Assembly (NCBI GenBank): GCA_934561485.1
Contig: CAKTGS010000021.1
Span: 1 to 25,765, forward strand
DNA: 25,765 bases
Direction: 5' to 3'
Source: an uncultured Faecalibacterium sp.
Lineage (GTDB): Bacteria > Bacillota > Clostridia > Oscillospirales > Ruminococcaceae
The notes below the pieces were generated by a model that saw only the letters and a list, made by a program, of their open reading frames with translations, had not been told where the DNA came from and did no database searches. This document shows, piece by piece, positions 8,478-16,662 of this stretch (its first letter is position 1; every line of letters begins with the position of its first letter). The position numbers and the translations under genes are program-made.

Positions 8478-9811
8478 CCCAGCACCAGGGTGCCGGAAAC
8501 CGGCTGCGGCGCACCGGTCAGGTCGTAGTCTCCCAGCAGGCTCAACCGCACCCCCTGCTGCTCTGCAGCACGGCGCAGGGCAGCGTCCGGCGGGGCATCC
8601 GGCAGCCTTGCCAGCAGGTGCAGACCCGTATGCAGGCCCGCAAGGGTCAGCTCTTCCGGCGCAAAGGCCCGGTACAGCGCTGCAGTCAAAGCGTCCCGCC
8701 GGGCTTTGTAGGCCACCCGCTCCCGGGCCAGATGCCGGGTAAAATATCCTTCCGTGATAAAGCGCGCCAGGGTCTGCTGCTCAAAGCGGCTCACGGTGCT
8801 GGAATACAGCCGGTACTTGGCGCGCCAGGCAGGCAGCAGATGTTCCGGCAGCACCATGTAGGCAATGCGGATGCTGGGGGCCAGGCTGCGGGAGCAGGTG
8901 GACAGGTACACCACCGGCCCGTCCGCTCCCGCCATACCCTGCAGGCTGGGCAGCGGGCGGGTGTCAAACCGGAACTCCGAGTCGTAGTCGTCCTCAATGA
9001 TGTAGCGCTGGCCGGGGCGGCGGGCAGCCCAGTGCAGCAGCTCTGCCCGGCGGCCCGCCGGCATGGTCACCCCGGTGGGGAACTGGTGGCTGGGCGTTAC
9101 ATAGCACACTGCCGCGTCCGAGCGGTCCAGCGCCTGCACCGACAGGCCGTCCGCGTCCACGGGCAGGCAGCAGCAACGCACCCCGTTGTTCTGCAGCACC
9201 TGCAGTGCGCGGGGGTAGCCGGGAGTCTCCACTGCCGCCGGGCCGGGCAGCAGCGGGGCCAGCAGCCCCAGCAGATATTCCAGCCCGGCCCCCACTACGA
9301 CCTGCTGCGGGGTGCACTGCACCCCCCGGTACTCGGCCAGGTATTCCGCCAGGGCCTGCCGCAGGGCCGCATCGCCCTGGGCATCTCCGTGGGTAAGCAG
9401 CTCCGGCGAGGAATACAGCAGCTCCTTCTGCAGCCGCGCCCAGGTGCGGAACGGGAACAGCCCCGGGTCCACCCCCCGGGTGGAAAGGTCGTACCGCACC
9501 GGCAGCGGCGCGGGCGGAGGCGGAAGCGGTGCCGATGGGGCTGCGCTCTGCTGCGGCAGAGCCAGATATTCCTCTACATAGAAGCCGCTGCGCTCCCGTG
9601 CCACCAGGTATCCCTCGGCGGCCAGCATCTGATAGGCTGCATCCACCGTGTTCACCGACACCGACAGTTCCGCCGCCAGCCGCCGCTTGCCGGGCATCCG
9701 GGTGCCGGCGGCCAGCCCGCCGCTGCGCATCTCTTCGGCCAGGCTGCGGTACAGCTGCTCGTACAGCGGCACCCCGGAAGCCGCATCCAGTGCTGTGGTC
9801 AAATGAACCAT
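8384..9811 (-). CDS. pdxR: MocR/PdxR-type regulator (GntR HTH fused to aminotransferase fold), PLP lysine replaced
   Basis: Transcription regulator with an N-terminal GntR winged helix (about 15-80; PLYEQLYRSLAEEMRSG, GKRRLAAELSVSVNTVDAAY) and a class-I aminotransferase-like effector domain (about 105-465). PLP-pocket motifs are kept: VTPSHQFPTGVTM and EDDYDSEFRF. The lysine motif, FSKSL in B. subtilis GabR (K312), reads CSRSLAPSIR here, so residue 308 is Arg (codon CGC at 8890-8888). At 475 residues it is full length. AGGAGG lies 8 bases before the ATG. It is divergent from an ECF S-component gene with an inverted repeat between them, which suggests control of vitamin B6 uptake; the pdxR name is inferred from that context. 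Confidence 0.85.
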   Translation of the reverse strand: MVHLTTALDAASGVPLYEQLYRSLAEEMRSGGLAAGTRMPGKRRLAAELSVSVNTVDAAYQMLAAEGYLVARERSGFYVEEYLALPQQSAAPSAPLPPPPAPLPVRYDLSTRGVDPGLFPFRTWARLQKELLYSSPELLTHGDAQGDAALRQALAEYLAEYRGVQCTPQQVVVGAGLEYLLGLLAPLLPGPAAVETPGYPRALQVLQNNGVRCCCLPVDADGLSVQALDRSDAAVCYVTPSHQFPTGVTMPAGRRAELLHWAARRPGQRYIIEDDYDSEFRFDTRPLPSLQGMAGADGPVVYLSTCSRSLAPSIRIAYMVLPEHLLPAWRAKYRLYSSTVSRFEQQTLARFITEGYFTRHLARERVAYKARRDALTAALYRAFAPEELTLAGLHTGLHLLARLPDAPPDAALRRAAEQQGVRLSLLGDYDLTGAPQPVSGTLVLGYGSLRDEACSSVGETLKKVCIAAREASVAV

Positions 9812-9842
9812 AAACTGCCCCTCCTTTTTGGCTGCTGCGCCA

Positions 9843-9892
9843 AACTGACCCCATAAAAAAGATACATTCTGGGTATTTTCATAGGGTCAGTT
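9843..9892. promoter_or_regulatory. Inverted-repeat operator in the MocR/ECF divergent promoter region
   Basis: AACTGACCC (9843-9851) and its exact complement GGGTCAGTT (9884-9892) are spaced 32 bp apart, the right arm ending 5 bp before the -10 of the ECF gene. Arm centres are 41 bp apart, close to four helical turns, so both lie on the same DNA face. MocR-type dimers bind paired half-sites, so this is the likely operator. Confidence 0.6.
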
Positions 9893-9903
9893 CTGCGTAT
9901 AAT
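9876..9903 (+). promoter_or_regulatory. Promoter of the ECF S-component gene
   Basis: TATAAT (9898-9903) with a weak TTTTCA (9876-9881) 16 bp upstream. The right operator arm falls between the two hexamers. A weak -35 fits a promoter needing an activator. Confidence 0.6.
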
Positions 9904-9913
9904 AGGAGCATAC

Positions 9914-9978
9914 CCGCCAGACACCCAAATGTCAAGTAGTTTGGTTGGTTTTTGCCGGGATCTGTGTCTGCCAGGCGG
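9914..9978 (+). other. Structured 5' leader of the ECF S-component mRNA
   Basis: CCGCC-AGACAC (9914-9924) pairs with GTGTCT (9964-9969) and, after a 4-base bulge, GGCGG (9974-9978), an 11-bp stem. Inside it CCAAA (9925-9929) pairs with TTTGG (9940-9944). It begins about 5 bases after the expected transcription start and lies about 40 bases before the ribosome-binding site. It matches no riboswitch class that I recognise. Confidence 0.4.
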
Positions 9979-10031
9979 AAAAGGCCCTGCCGGGGTGCTT
10001 GTGCAGCCAAAAATTTGGAGGGAACGTTATC

Positions 10032-10685
10032 ATGTCTACTACCGCAATGTGGCTGCTGCTGGCAGTCGTTGTCATCGCCATTGTATTTGGCAGCGTGCTG
10101 TACAAGCGCACCTTTACTACCCAGGAGCTGGCGCTCACCGGCGTAATGGCCGCACTGAGCCTGGTGGCCTACCTGTTCTTCCGGGTGCCGTTCTACGGCG
10201 GTTCCTCGTTCCACCTGGGCAACACCTTTACGGCCCTGACCGCCCTGCTGCTGGACGGCGTATCCGGCGGCCTGGCCGGTGCCATCGGTCTGGCCCTGGC
10301 CGACATTCTGGCCGGTGACCCGGGCTATGCCGTTACCACCTTTGTGCTCAAGTTCATCATTGGCATCACCTGCGGTGCCGTGGCACACAAGGCCTTCAAG
10401 CTGCGCGATCTGGACAAGCAAAGCGCCGGTTACCTGGTCAAGGTGATCGTGGCCGCCGGTTCCGGTCTGCTGCTGAACGTGTTCACCGACCCGTTCCTGG
10501 GCTACTTCCGCAATGTGTACATCTTTGGCCAGGAATACACCGTGGCCCAGGCGCTGACCAAGATCGCCGGCGGCGTCACCTTTGTAAACAGCATTGCTTC
10601 CACCGTGTGCGCCGTGATCCTGTACCTGGCCCTGCGCCCGGCCCTGGAGCGTGCCAAACTGCTGCCCAAAGGCGAAAAACACTAA
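10032..10685 (+). CDS. ECF transporter S component (probable vitamin B6 or related vitamin, PdxU2-like)
   Basis: Membrane substrate-binding subunit of an energy-coupling-factor importer; it would use shared EcfA/EcfA'/EcfT units encoded elsewhere. The 217-residue protein has about six hydrophobic helices and S-component patterns: FTTQELALTGVMAALSLVAY, then GSSFHLGNTFTALTALLLDG and GLAGAIGLALADILAG. It resembles the COG4720 group, which includes thiamine-precursor, pyridoxine and riboflavin S proteins. Linkage to a MocR/PdxR regulator favours a B6 vitamer, but that is inference. The ATG at 10032 has GGAGGGAA 7-9 bases upstream; an in-frame extension to 9945 lacks such a site. It is followed by a strong terminator, so it is a single-gene unit. 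Confidence 0.85.
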   Translation: MSTTAMWLLLAVVVIAIVFGSVLYKRTFTTQELALTGVMAALSLVAYLFFRVPFYGGSSFHLGNTFTALTALLLDGVSGGLAGAIGLALADILAGDPGYAVTTFVLKFIIGITCGAVAHKAFKLRDLDKQSAGYLVKVIVAAGSGLLLNVFTDPFLGYFRNVYIFGQEYTVAQALTKIAGGVTFVNSIASTVCAVILYLALRPALERAKLLPKGEKH

Positions 10686-10709
10686 CGCTATCTCTCAATC
10701 CTGATACAG

Positions 10710-10772
10710 CACCGCTGCCCCTGCGTGCCGGAAACCTATCCGCCCGGCGTGCGGGGGCAGCGGTGTTTTTTT
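10710..10772 (+). terminator. Rho-independent terminator after ECF S-component gene
   Basis: CACCGCTGCCCC (10710-10721) pairs perfectly with GGGGCAGCGGTG (10754-10765), followed by seven T (10766-10772). The 32-base apical part can form an inner GCCGG/CCGGC stem. Confidence 0.93.
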
Positions 10773-10797
10773 CGGCATACCTGATCGCATTCCATGC

Positions 10798-10826
10798 TTG
10801 TATCCCGTTCCTTTTTGTGTTATGCT
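10798..10826 (+). promoter_or_regulatory. Candidate promoter of the MATE gene
   Basis: TTGTAT (10798-10803), 17 bp, TATGCT (10821-10826). Both hexamers are only partial matches, but the spacing and position, about 45 bp before the start, fit. Confidence 0.35.
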
Positions 10827-10870
10827 GAGAATTATGGAAATTTTTTCGTAGTATGGAAAGGAGCTTTTTC

Positions 10871-12229
10871 GTGGCCGCTGCTGTTGAAAAACCGTCCAAA
10901 AACAATCTGATGACCGAGGGCAGCATCGCCAAAAGCATTCTGCTGTTCGCGGTGCCGCTGATCCTCGGCAATCTGCTGCAGCAGATGTACAACACCGCCG
11001 ACAGCATCATTGTGGGCAACTTTGTGGGTGCCAATGCCCTGGCCGCTGTGGGTTCCAGCGGTTCGCCCATCTACCTGCTCATCGGCTTCAGCCAGGGTGT
11101 GGCCGTGGGTGCCGGTGTGGTGGTGGCTCAGTTTCTGGGGGCCAAAGACCGCAAAGAAGCCCAGCTGGCCGTGCACACCTCCCTGGCCATTGCGGTGGTC
11201 ATGGGCCTGGTGCTGACCATTGGCGGCATTGCCTGCGGACGGGCGCTGCTGGTGGCCATGAACACCCCCGCCGAGGTGCTGGGCGATGCCGTGACCTACA
11301 TCCGCATCTACTTTGGCGGCGTGCTGTTCAGCGTGGTGTACAATATGGCCGCCGGCATCCTGAACGCGGCCGGCAACTCCCGCCGCTCCCTTATCTACCT
11401 GGCCTGGGCGTCTGTGACCAACATCGTGCTGGATCTGGTGTTCATTGTGGGGTTGAAGATGGGCGTGGCCGGAGCGGCCATCGCCACCGATATCAGCCAG
11501 CTGGTGTCCTGCGTGCTGAGCCTGCGCTTTCTGATGCAGGTGAACGATGACTACCGCGTGACCCTGCGCCAGATCCGCCTGCACAAAAGAATGGCAGCCC
11601 GCATCATCCGGGTGGGTCTGCCCACCGGCATCCAGAACATGGTCATTTCCTTTTCCAACGTGCTGGTGCAGGCCAGCGTGAACGGCTACGGTGCCGCCGC
11701 CATGGCCGGTTTTGCCGCTTACATGAAAATTGACGGCTTCAACATTCTGCCGGTGAGCAGCATCAGCATGGCAGCCACCACCTTTGTGGGCCAGAACTAC
11801 GGCGCAGGCCGCATGGACCGGGTGAAAAAGGGCACCTGGGTCACCCTGGGCATGGGGCTGGTGTATACCATTGCCACCGGCATTCTGCTGCTGTGGGGGC
11901 AGGATGCCATCATGCACCTGTTTACCAGCGAGGAAGCCGTGGTGGCCTTTGGCAAGGCGGCCATGCACTGGTTCTGCCCGTTCTACTGGCTGCTGAGCAT
12001 CCTGCACGGGCTGGCGGGCGCGGTGCGCGGCACCGGTGCCAGTGTGCCGCCCATGGTGGTGCTGCTGGTGTCGCTGTGCCTGTTCCGCATTGTGTGGATC
12101 CAGTGGGTGCTGCCCGCCTTTTCCACCATTGACGGCATCTTCATCCTGTATCCGGTCAGCTGGGGCCTGGGTGCCGTGCTGATGGCACTGTACGCCTGGA
12201 AGGGCAAATGGATGGAATATCACGCATGA
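10871..12229 (+). CDS. MATE-family multidrug efflux transporter
   Basis: Inner-membrane cation-coupled exporter of the multi-antimicrobial extrusion family (MepA/NorM-like, MatE domain twice). The 452-residue protein opens with the typical LMTEGSIAKSILLFAVPLIL then GNLLQQMYNTADSIIVGNF and GANALAAVGSSG, and the second half begins GLPTGIQNMVISFSNVLVQ with QNYGAGRMDRVKKG later. About twelve hydrophobic helices are visible and the length is normal. I chose GTG at 10871 because AAAGGAG lies 8 bases upstream; an ATG at 10853 would overlap that site and has none of its own. The drug or metabolite exported is unknown. It is a single gene converging on the rlmA-helicase pair. Confidence 0.93.
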   Translation: MAAAVEKPSKNNLMTEGSIAKSILLFAVPLILGNLLQQMYNTADSIIVGNFVGANALAAVGSSGSPIYLLIGFSQGVAVGAGVVVAQFLGAKDRKEAQLAVHTSLAIAVVMGLVLTIGGIACGRALLVAMNTPAEVLGDAVTYIRIYFGGVLFSVVYNMAAGILNAAGNSRRSLIYLAWASVTNIVLDLVFIVGLKMGVAGAAIATDISQLVSCVLSLRFLMQVNDDYRVTLRQIRLHKRMAARIIRVGLPTGIQNMVISFSNVLVQASVNGYGAAAMAGFAAYMKIDGFNILPVSSISMAATTFVGQNYGAGRMDRVKKGTWVTLGMGLVYTIATGILLLWGQDAIMHLFTSEEAVVAFGKAAMHWFCPFYWLLSILHGLAGAVRGTGASVPPMVVLLVSLCLFRIVWIQWVLPAFSTIDGIFILYPVSWGLGAVLMALYAWKGKWMEYHA

Positions 12230-12249
12230 TCCTATAAAAAGGCAGGCAT

Positions 12250-12339
12250 CCTCGCCCTCTCCGTCATTGCTTACGCAATGCCACCTCTCTCTTCGGGAGG
12301 GCTGTCAAGCGGCCGTGAGACTGCGAGGGCGAGGCCGCT
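12250..12339. repeat. GC-rich fold-back repeat element (copy A)
   Basis: CCTCGCCCTC (12250-12259) and its exact complement GAGGGCGAGG (12325-12334) bound an element with an inner hairpin CATTGC-TTAC-GCAATG (12265-12280) followed by CCACCTCTC and a GGGAGGGC arm. A competing AGCGGCC/GGCCGCT pair (12308-12314, 12333-12339) overlaps the right end. It resembles REP/MITE-like intergenic repeats; no coding capacity is seen. Confidence 0.6.
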
Positions 12340-12346
12340 AAAAAAC

Positions 12347-12417
12347 AAAATCATCTGCAATGAAATTCTCGAATCCCAAACCGATCCGGGAACGTATTGC
12401 AGATGATTTTTTTATTT
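12347..12417. terminator. Bidirectional terminator between MATE and RlmA-like genes
   Basis: AAAATCATCTGCAAT (12347-12361) pairs perfectly over 15 bp with 12396-12410; the plus strand continues with a T-rich run and the minus strand with TTTTGTTTTTTA. The loop is 34 bases, unusually long for a terminator. Confidence 0.85.
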
Positions 12418-13262
12418 TACTCTTTTTCAAACACCAGGAACCGGAACGCAATGTCCGTGGCCAGCTCGGGCAGAGCAGCCAAGCGGGCTGCGCCGTCCCG
12501 GGGTGTTTTCCAGTAGTAGGGGGTCATGGCGAACAGTGTTTCCAGCTGGTCGTGGGGCACCGTGATGGTGCCGCACACCTCCCGCTCCCCGATGGCCCGG
12601 AAGCCCGGGTAGGCGATCTCCTGCACCGGGTTCTTGTAGGGCGTGTCGTAGAGCACAGCCTTCATCTGATACAGGTGCTCGGCGCCGGGCACCACATAGA
12701 TCATGCGGCCGCCCGGGCGCAGCACCCGCAGGAACTCCTCCTGCGCAAAAGGCGAAAAGCAGTTCAGCAGCACATCGGCCCAGCCGGTGCGCACCGGCTG
12801 GCTGAAGCTGGAAGCCACCGCGTATTTTGCGGTGGGCAGGGCCTTGGCAGCCAGCCGCACAGCAGGTTTGGCAATATCGAACCCGGCCAGCTGCAGCGGC
12901 TGCCCGGCAGCGGCTGCCTGCTGGGCAATGCAGCGGTCATACCAGCCTTCACCGCAGCCTGCATCCAGCAGGTGCAGGGCAGCATCCGGGGCAGCGGGCC
13001 AGCCGTACTGCAGGCACAGCTCCCCTGCCGCCTGCCCGAAGATGCCGTAGTATCCGGCATTCAGAAAGGCGCGGCGGGCCGCTACCATCTCCTTGCTGTC
13101 GCCGGGAGCCTTGGTGCGCATACTCTGCACCGGCAAAAGGTGCCAATAGCCCTCTTTTGCGCGGTCAAACGCATGGTTTTTGGCGCATTTCAGGGTCACA
13201 TCCCCGGCCAGCGGTGCGCCGCACAGCGGGCACTGCCAGGGCGCAAATCGTTCTGTGCTCAT
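12417..13262 (-). CDS. rlmA: RlmA-like 23S rRNA (guanine-N1)-methyltransferase
   Basis: SAM-dependent methyltransferase, probably acting on G745/G748 of 23S rRNA. The 281-residue protein has the N-terminal zinc site of RlmA (CPLCGAPL at 11-18 with a later Cys and His, [19 protein letters not shown]), then the family stretch [19 protein letters not shown], and a Rossmann SAM-binding motif [12 protein letters not shown] (about 98-109). RlmA-type enzymes are about 270-285 residues, so it is complete. Its ATG overlaps the stop of the DEAD-box helicase gene (ATGA), so the two are translationally coupled, a sensible pairing for ribosome assembly. Which guanine is modified cannot be told from sequence. 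Confidence 0.87.
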   Translation of the reverse strand: MSTERFAPWQCPLCGAPLAGDVTLKCAKNHAFDRAKEGYWHLLPVQSMRTKAPGDSKEMVAARRAFLNAGYYGIFGQAAGELCLQYGWPAAPDAALHLLDAGCGEGWYDRCIAQQAAAAGQPLQLAGFDIAKPAVRLAAKALPTAKYAVASSFSQPVRTGWADVLLNCFSPFAQEEFLRVLRPGGRMIYVVPGAEHLYQMKAVLYDTPYKNPVQEIAYPGFRAIGEREVCGTITVPHDQLETLFAMTPYYWKTPRDGAARLAALPELATDIAFRFLVFEKE

Positions 13263-15145
13263 ACTTCGCTGCTGTGGTCCTCAATGGGGGCTGTGGCACC
13301 GCCGTGGGCGCTCATATAGTCCTCAAAGTTCGTGAACTTCTGCTGCGGCGGGCGGCGGCTGATCAGCAGCAGGCCCGGGTCCTCGTCTCTGGCAGCGGAT
13401 GCGCGGCCCCGGCGGGCAGGCTCCGCCTTGGGGGTGCGGGCCGGCTGGGCCGGGCGCTGGGGGGCAGGGCGGCGGTCTGCCCGGCCATTGTTCTGGGGCT
13501 GAGCGTTCCGGGCGTTGTCCGGGCCGCCGTTGGCGCGGCGGTCATTGCGGGCGCTGCGGCCGCGGCCCTGGGCTGCACTGTTCTGGGCAGCCGGGGCGCT
13601 CTGTGCCGACTTGATGGCCGGGGCAGCGGGCTGTGCCGGAGCCTTTTTGGCCGGGCGCAGGGGCGTTGCCTCCGGGGCGCTTACAAAGTGAGGGTCAAAC
13701 TTGGGCTGGGCATTGCTGCCGCGGGCCGGGGCATTCTGCTCCCGGCGGGAGCGGTTGTTGTTATTGGGGCGGCGGTCATTGCTGCGTCCGCCGGAAGTAC
13801 GCTTGGGATCATCCATGGTTCGTTCCTCGTTTTCCAGTGTTACAGGCAGCTTTGCCTGTGCCCTGGGCGCAGCAGCTGCCTTTTGTTCAGGCTTTGCAGG
13901 GGCAGCCTTGGCGGGCTTTGCCTGCTTTTCCGGCTGCTGCCCGGCCTGTTCGGGTGCAGTCTTGGGCTTTTTGCCGCGCACGGGCGGCTCCGGGCGCACC
14001 GGGGCGGGCGCGCCGTCCCAGGGGTGGCCGGACACCACCGGGATCTTGCGGCGGTTCAGCTTTTCAATGCCGGCCAGATATTCCTGCTCTTCCGGTGCGC
14101 AGAAGCTGACGGCGGTGCCATCGGCACCGGCGCGGGCCGTGCGGCCAATGCGGTGCACGTAGGTCTCCGGCACCTCGGGCAGGTCGTAGTTGAACACGTG
14201 GGACAGCTCGCTGATGTCGATGCCGCGGGCGGCAATATCGGTGGCCACCAGCACCCGGGTCTTGCCGGACTTGAAGTCCTCCAGGGCGGTAACGCGGGCG
14301 GTCTGGCTCTTGTTGCCGTGGATGGCCGCCGCCGGGATGCCCTGCTTGTTCAGGTCCTTGGCGATCTTGTCCGCGCCGTGCTTGGTGCGGCTGAACACCA
14401 GGGCGTTGACCACCGGGGGCTGCAGCGTTTTGATCAGCCAGGGCAGCAGGAATTTCTTGTTGCCCTTTTCCACATGGTACAAACTCTGCTGGATGCGGTC
14501 CACCGTGCTGGATACCGGGTCCACCTTGACAAAGGCGGGCTTGCGCAGGATACCGGCAGCCAGCTGCTCGATCTCGGTGGGCATGGTGGCGCTGAACATC
14601 AGGTTCTGGCGCTCTTTGGGCAGCTTGGCGATCACCTTTTTCACGTCATGCACAAAGCCCATGTCCAGCATCCGGTCGGCTTCGTCCAATACAAAGATCT
14701 CAAGGTTCGACAGGTCGATAAAGCCCTGGCCGATCAGGTCGTTCAGACGGCCCGGGCAGGCCACCAGAATGTCCACGCCCTTCTGCAGGGCGGCCACCTG
14801 CGGGGCCTGGCCCACGCCGCCAAAGATCACGGTGCTGCGCAGGTTCAGATACTTGCCGTAGGCGTCAAAGCTTTCGCCGATCTGCAGGGCAAGCTCCCGG
14901 GTGGGGGTCAGGATCAGGGCACGGACGGCCCCCTTTTTGCGGGGCGCATTGGCCGTGAGCCGGTCCAGCATGGGCAGCGCAAATGCCGCCGTCTTGCCGG
15001 TGCCGGTCTGGGCGCACCCCATCAGATCCCTGCCTTCCAGCACGGGCGGGATGGCCGCCGCCTGAATGGGCGAGGGGGTCTCGTAGCCCGCCTCCTGCAC
15101 AGCGCGCAGAAGCGGGGCAGACAGATTCAATTCTTTAAATGTCAT
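13259..15145 (-). CDS. DEAD-box ATP-dependent RNA helicase (RhlE/CshA-like) with long basic tail
   Basis: RNA helicase probably acting in ribosome assembly or RNA turnover. The 628-residue protein has a Q motif (about 22-29), Walker A AQTGTGKT (45-52), PTRELALQ (81-88), DEAD (154-157), SAT (185-187), and the second RecA domain with [11 protein letters not shown] and [13 protein letters not shown], ending near residue 380. The final roughly 240 residues are low-complexity, rich in Arg, Ala, Pro, Asn and Gly (for example [16 protein letters not shown]), an RNA-binding tail of the kind seen in RhlE and CshA but long. AGGAG precedes the ATG at 15145 closely. It is the first gene of a coupled pair with rlmA. 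Confidence 0.94.
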   Translation of the reverse strand: MTFKELNLSAPLLRAVQEAGYETPSPIQAAAIPPVLEGRDLMGCAQTGTGKTAAFALPMLDRLTANAPRKKGAVRALILTPTRELALQIGESFDAYGKYLNLRSTVIFGGVGQAPQVAALQKGVDILVACPGRLNDLIGQGFIDLSNLEIFVLDEADRMLDMGFVHDVKKVIAKLPKERQNLMFSATMPTEIEQLAAGILRKPAFVKVDPVSSTVDRIQQSLYHVEKGNKKFLLPWLIKTLQPPVVNALVFSRTKHGADKIAKDLNKQGIPAAAIHGNKSQTARVTALEDFKSGKTRVLVATDIAARGIDISELSHVFNYDLPEVPETYVHRIGRTARAGADGTAVSFCAPEEQEYLAGIEKLNRRKIPVVSGHPWDGAPAPVRPEPPVRGKKPKTAPEQAGQQPEKQAKPAKAAPAKPEQKAAAAPRAQAKLPVTLENEERTMDDPKRTSGGRSNDRRPNNNNRSRREQNAPARGSNAQPKFDPHFVSAPEATPLRPAKKAPAQPAAPAIKSAQSAPAAQNSAAQGRGRSARNDRRANGGPDNARNAQPQNNGRADRRPAPQRPAQPARTPKAEPARRGRASAARDEDPGLLLISRRPPQQKFTNFEDYMSAHGGATAPIEDHSSEV

Positions 15146-15319
15146 GGTTCTCCTAATTATTTCTCCTGTGATTCGTTCTGTACACAGACCCTCTCATACT
15201 CGCATTCGCTCGTCAGCTCCCCAGAAGGAGGAGCTTCCAGAAGGGGTCCCTGGGTGTACATCCCGAAAAGCTCCCCCTTTGGGGGAACCGACAAAACCGT
15301 CAGGTTTTGACTGAGCGGG
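15146..15319. repeat. Repeat-rich intergenic region with terminator-like hairpins (copy B)
   Basis: No gene is seen. CCCCC-TTT-GGGGG (15273-15285) is followed on the minus strand by AGCTTTTC and probably ends the DUF1015 operon. A perfect CAAAACC-GTCA-GGTTTTG hairpin (15292-15309) lies just after the DUF1015 stop. Further CTCCCC/GGGGAG-type pieces (15210-15250) resemble fragments of the GC-rich repeats elsewhere in the window. A second ribosome-binding-like AGGAGA lies near 15165 on the minus strand. Confidence 0.55.
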
Positions 15320-16612
15320 TCATTCCATAATTTTCCGGCACTCGATGTAGTAGCGCTTTTCCTCCGCGTGCCCCATGCTGAAGGTCTTGCGGGGCAGTAC
15401 GCCGCCCATCACCACGCCCCGGAACAGGTCGCTTTTGGCAAACGGCGGCATCAGGAACGCAACGGCGCCCTTTTTGCACAAAGCGCGCACCGCCGGTTCA
15501 TCGTGCACATAGTCCACCCGTGCTTCGGGATGGCGCTCGATGTAATGTTCAATAAATTCGTCAATGGTGCCCACCGTCAGCGGAGCGGTCGGCTCTTCAA
15601 AGCTGAGCACGTTGGCCATGTGGGGGCCGGCCAGCGTAAAGGGCTGCTGCTTGCTGCTGCCAAAGCAGCAGCCGGCCATGTTCTCATCGCTCCAGGTCAC
15701 CAGGGCCAGCAGCACGGCAGCGCAGTTCACATTGAACAGCACCCGGTGGATCGGCTCGATCTCAATGGCGGGCGAGTGCACATTGCACACCTCGGCCAGG
15801 CACCAGCGGGCAGGGTGGTTTGCCGCCTGCTCCGGGGTCAGGTTCTTTTTCAGTTCCTCCCAGCAGGCCTTGGCAGTGGCCAGCGAGTGGTTGCCATCGC
15901 CCACAGCCAGGGTCAGCGGGTCGCGGCGGACAGCATCCGGGTACTTGGCGTCAAAGGCTTCCTGGCTGCCCAGGGCGGCCAGAGCGGCTTCGATCTGCTC
16001 GATCATCGCCGGGTCCTCAACGGCCCAGCCCGCAATGTGGCCGCCGCCCAGCATCAGATCTCCTTCGTACACCTTGCGCAGCTCGTTTTTGCGGGCCGCA
16101 ATGGGTTCAATGAGGGTGCACTGGGGGTCATCGGCCAGCATCATGATATGGGGCGTTTCCAGCTCTGCGCCGGTGCGCACCTTCATGCGGGGCGGAATGC
16201 GGCTTTCCACCGTGCTCTCGCTGGGGCGCACGGCGCACCGCTCGCCGCGGCGGTAGCTGTAGGCTTCCAGGTCCACCTTGCCCACCAGGCCCTGCCGCAC
16301 CTTGCCGCTCTGCTCGGTGCGCTCCACATATACAAAGCCGTCCACGCTGCGGGTGAGCACATTCTGTGCATAGTCCGCCATGGCCTTGTGGATGGCGGCA
16401 ATGCGTGCGTCCGCATCGCCGTCCTGCAGGTACACTTCCGGCAGGATCATGTGCAGGGTGCTGGGGCCGCTGCCCGCCGCCTGTTCGGCCCGCTGCCAGT
16501 AGCTGCGGTCACTGGTGAACTGGTCGCAGGCAATGCAGCCCCACTGCTCCAGCGGGATCTGCTCGGAAGGCAGCAGGATGTGTGCCGGTGCAAAGCAGGA
16601 TGTGGTGTTCAT
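15320..16612 (-). CDS. DUF1015-family protein
   Basis: Cytosolic protein of the DUF1015/COG4198 family, common in anaerobic Firmicutes; the function is not assigned here. The 430-residue product starts MNTTSCFAPAHILLPSEQIP and contains the family-type pattern near the middle, PLTLAVGDGNHSLATAKACW (about 236-255), plus WCLAEVCNVHSPAIEIEPIH later. The start at 16612 is supported by GGGAGGAA 6 bases upstream; an open frame continues further upstream but overlaps the preceding gene. It is the last gene of the rpe-rnfDEA run, about 50 bp after the glycosidase-like gene and before terminator-like hairpins. In other clostridia DUF1015 genes sit near serine biosynthesis genes, which is not the case here. 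Confidence 0.8.
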   Translation of the reverse strand: MNTTSCFAPAHILLPSEQIPLEQWGCIACDQFTSDRSYWQRAEQAAGSGPSTLHMILPEVYLQDGDADARIAAIHKAMADYAQNVLTRSVDGFVYVERTEQSGKVRQGLVGKVDLEAYSYRRGERCAVRPSESTVESRIPPRMKVRTGAELETPHIMMLADDPQCTLIEPIAARKNELRKVYEGDLMLGGGHIAGWAVEDPAMIEQIEAALAALGSQEAFDAKYPDAVRRDPLTLAVGDGNHSLATAKACWEELKKNLTPEQAANHPARWCLAEVCNVHSPAIEIEPIHRVLFNVNCAAVLLALVTWSDENMAGCCFGSSKQQPFTLAGPHMANVLSFEEPTAPLTVGTIDEFIEHYIERHPEARVDYVHDEPAVRALCKKGAVAFLMPPFAKSDLFRGVVMGGVLPRKTFSMGHAEEKRYYIECRKIME

Positions 16613-16662
16613 AGATGATTCCTCCCTCTCACAAAAAAATGCAGCAGTCCAATCAATTCCAT

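Noticed and set aside
12827..15310. 827-codon open frame opposite the helicase
   Set aside because: It mirrors the DEAD-box and rlmA genes on the other strand, has repetitive Gly/Ala/Arg composition and no family resemblance.
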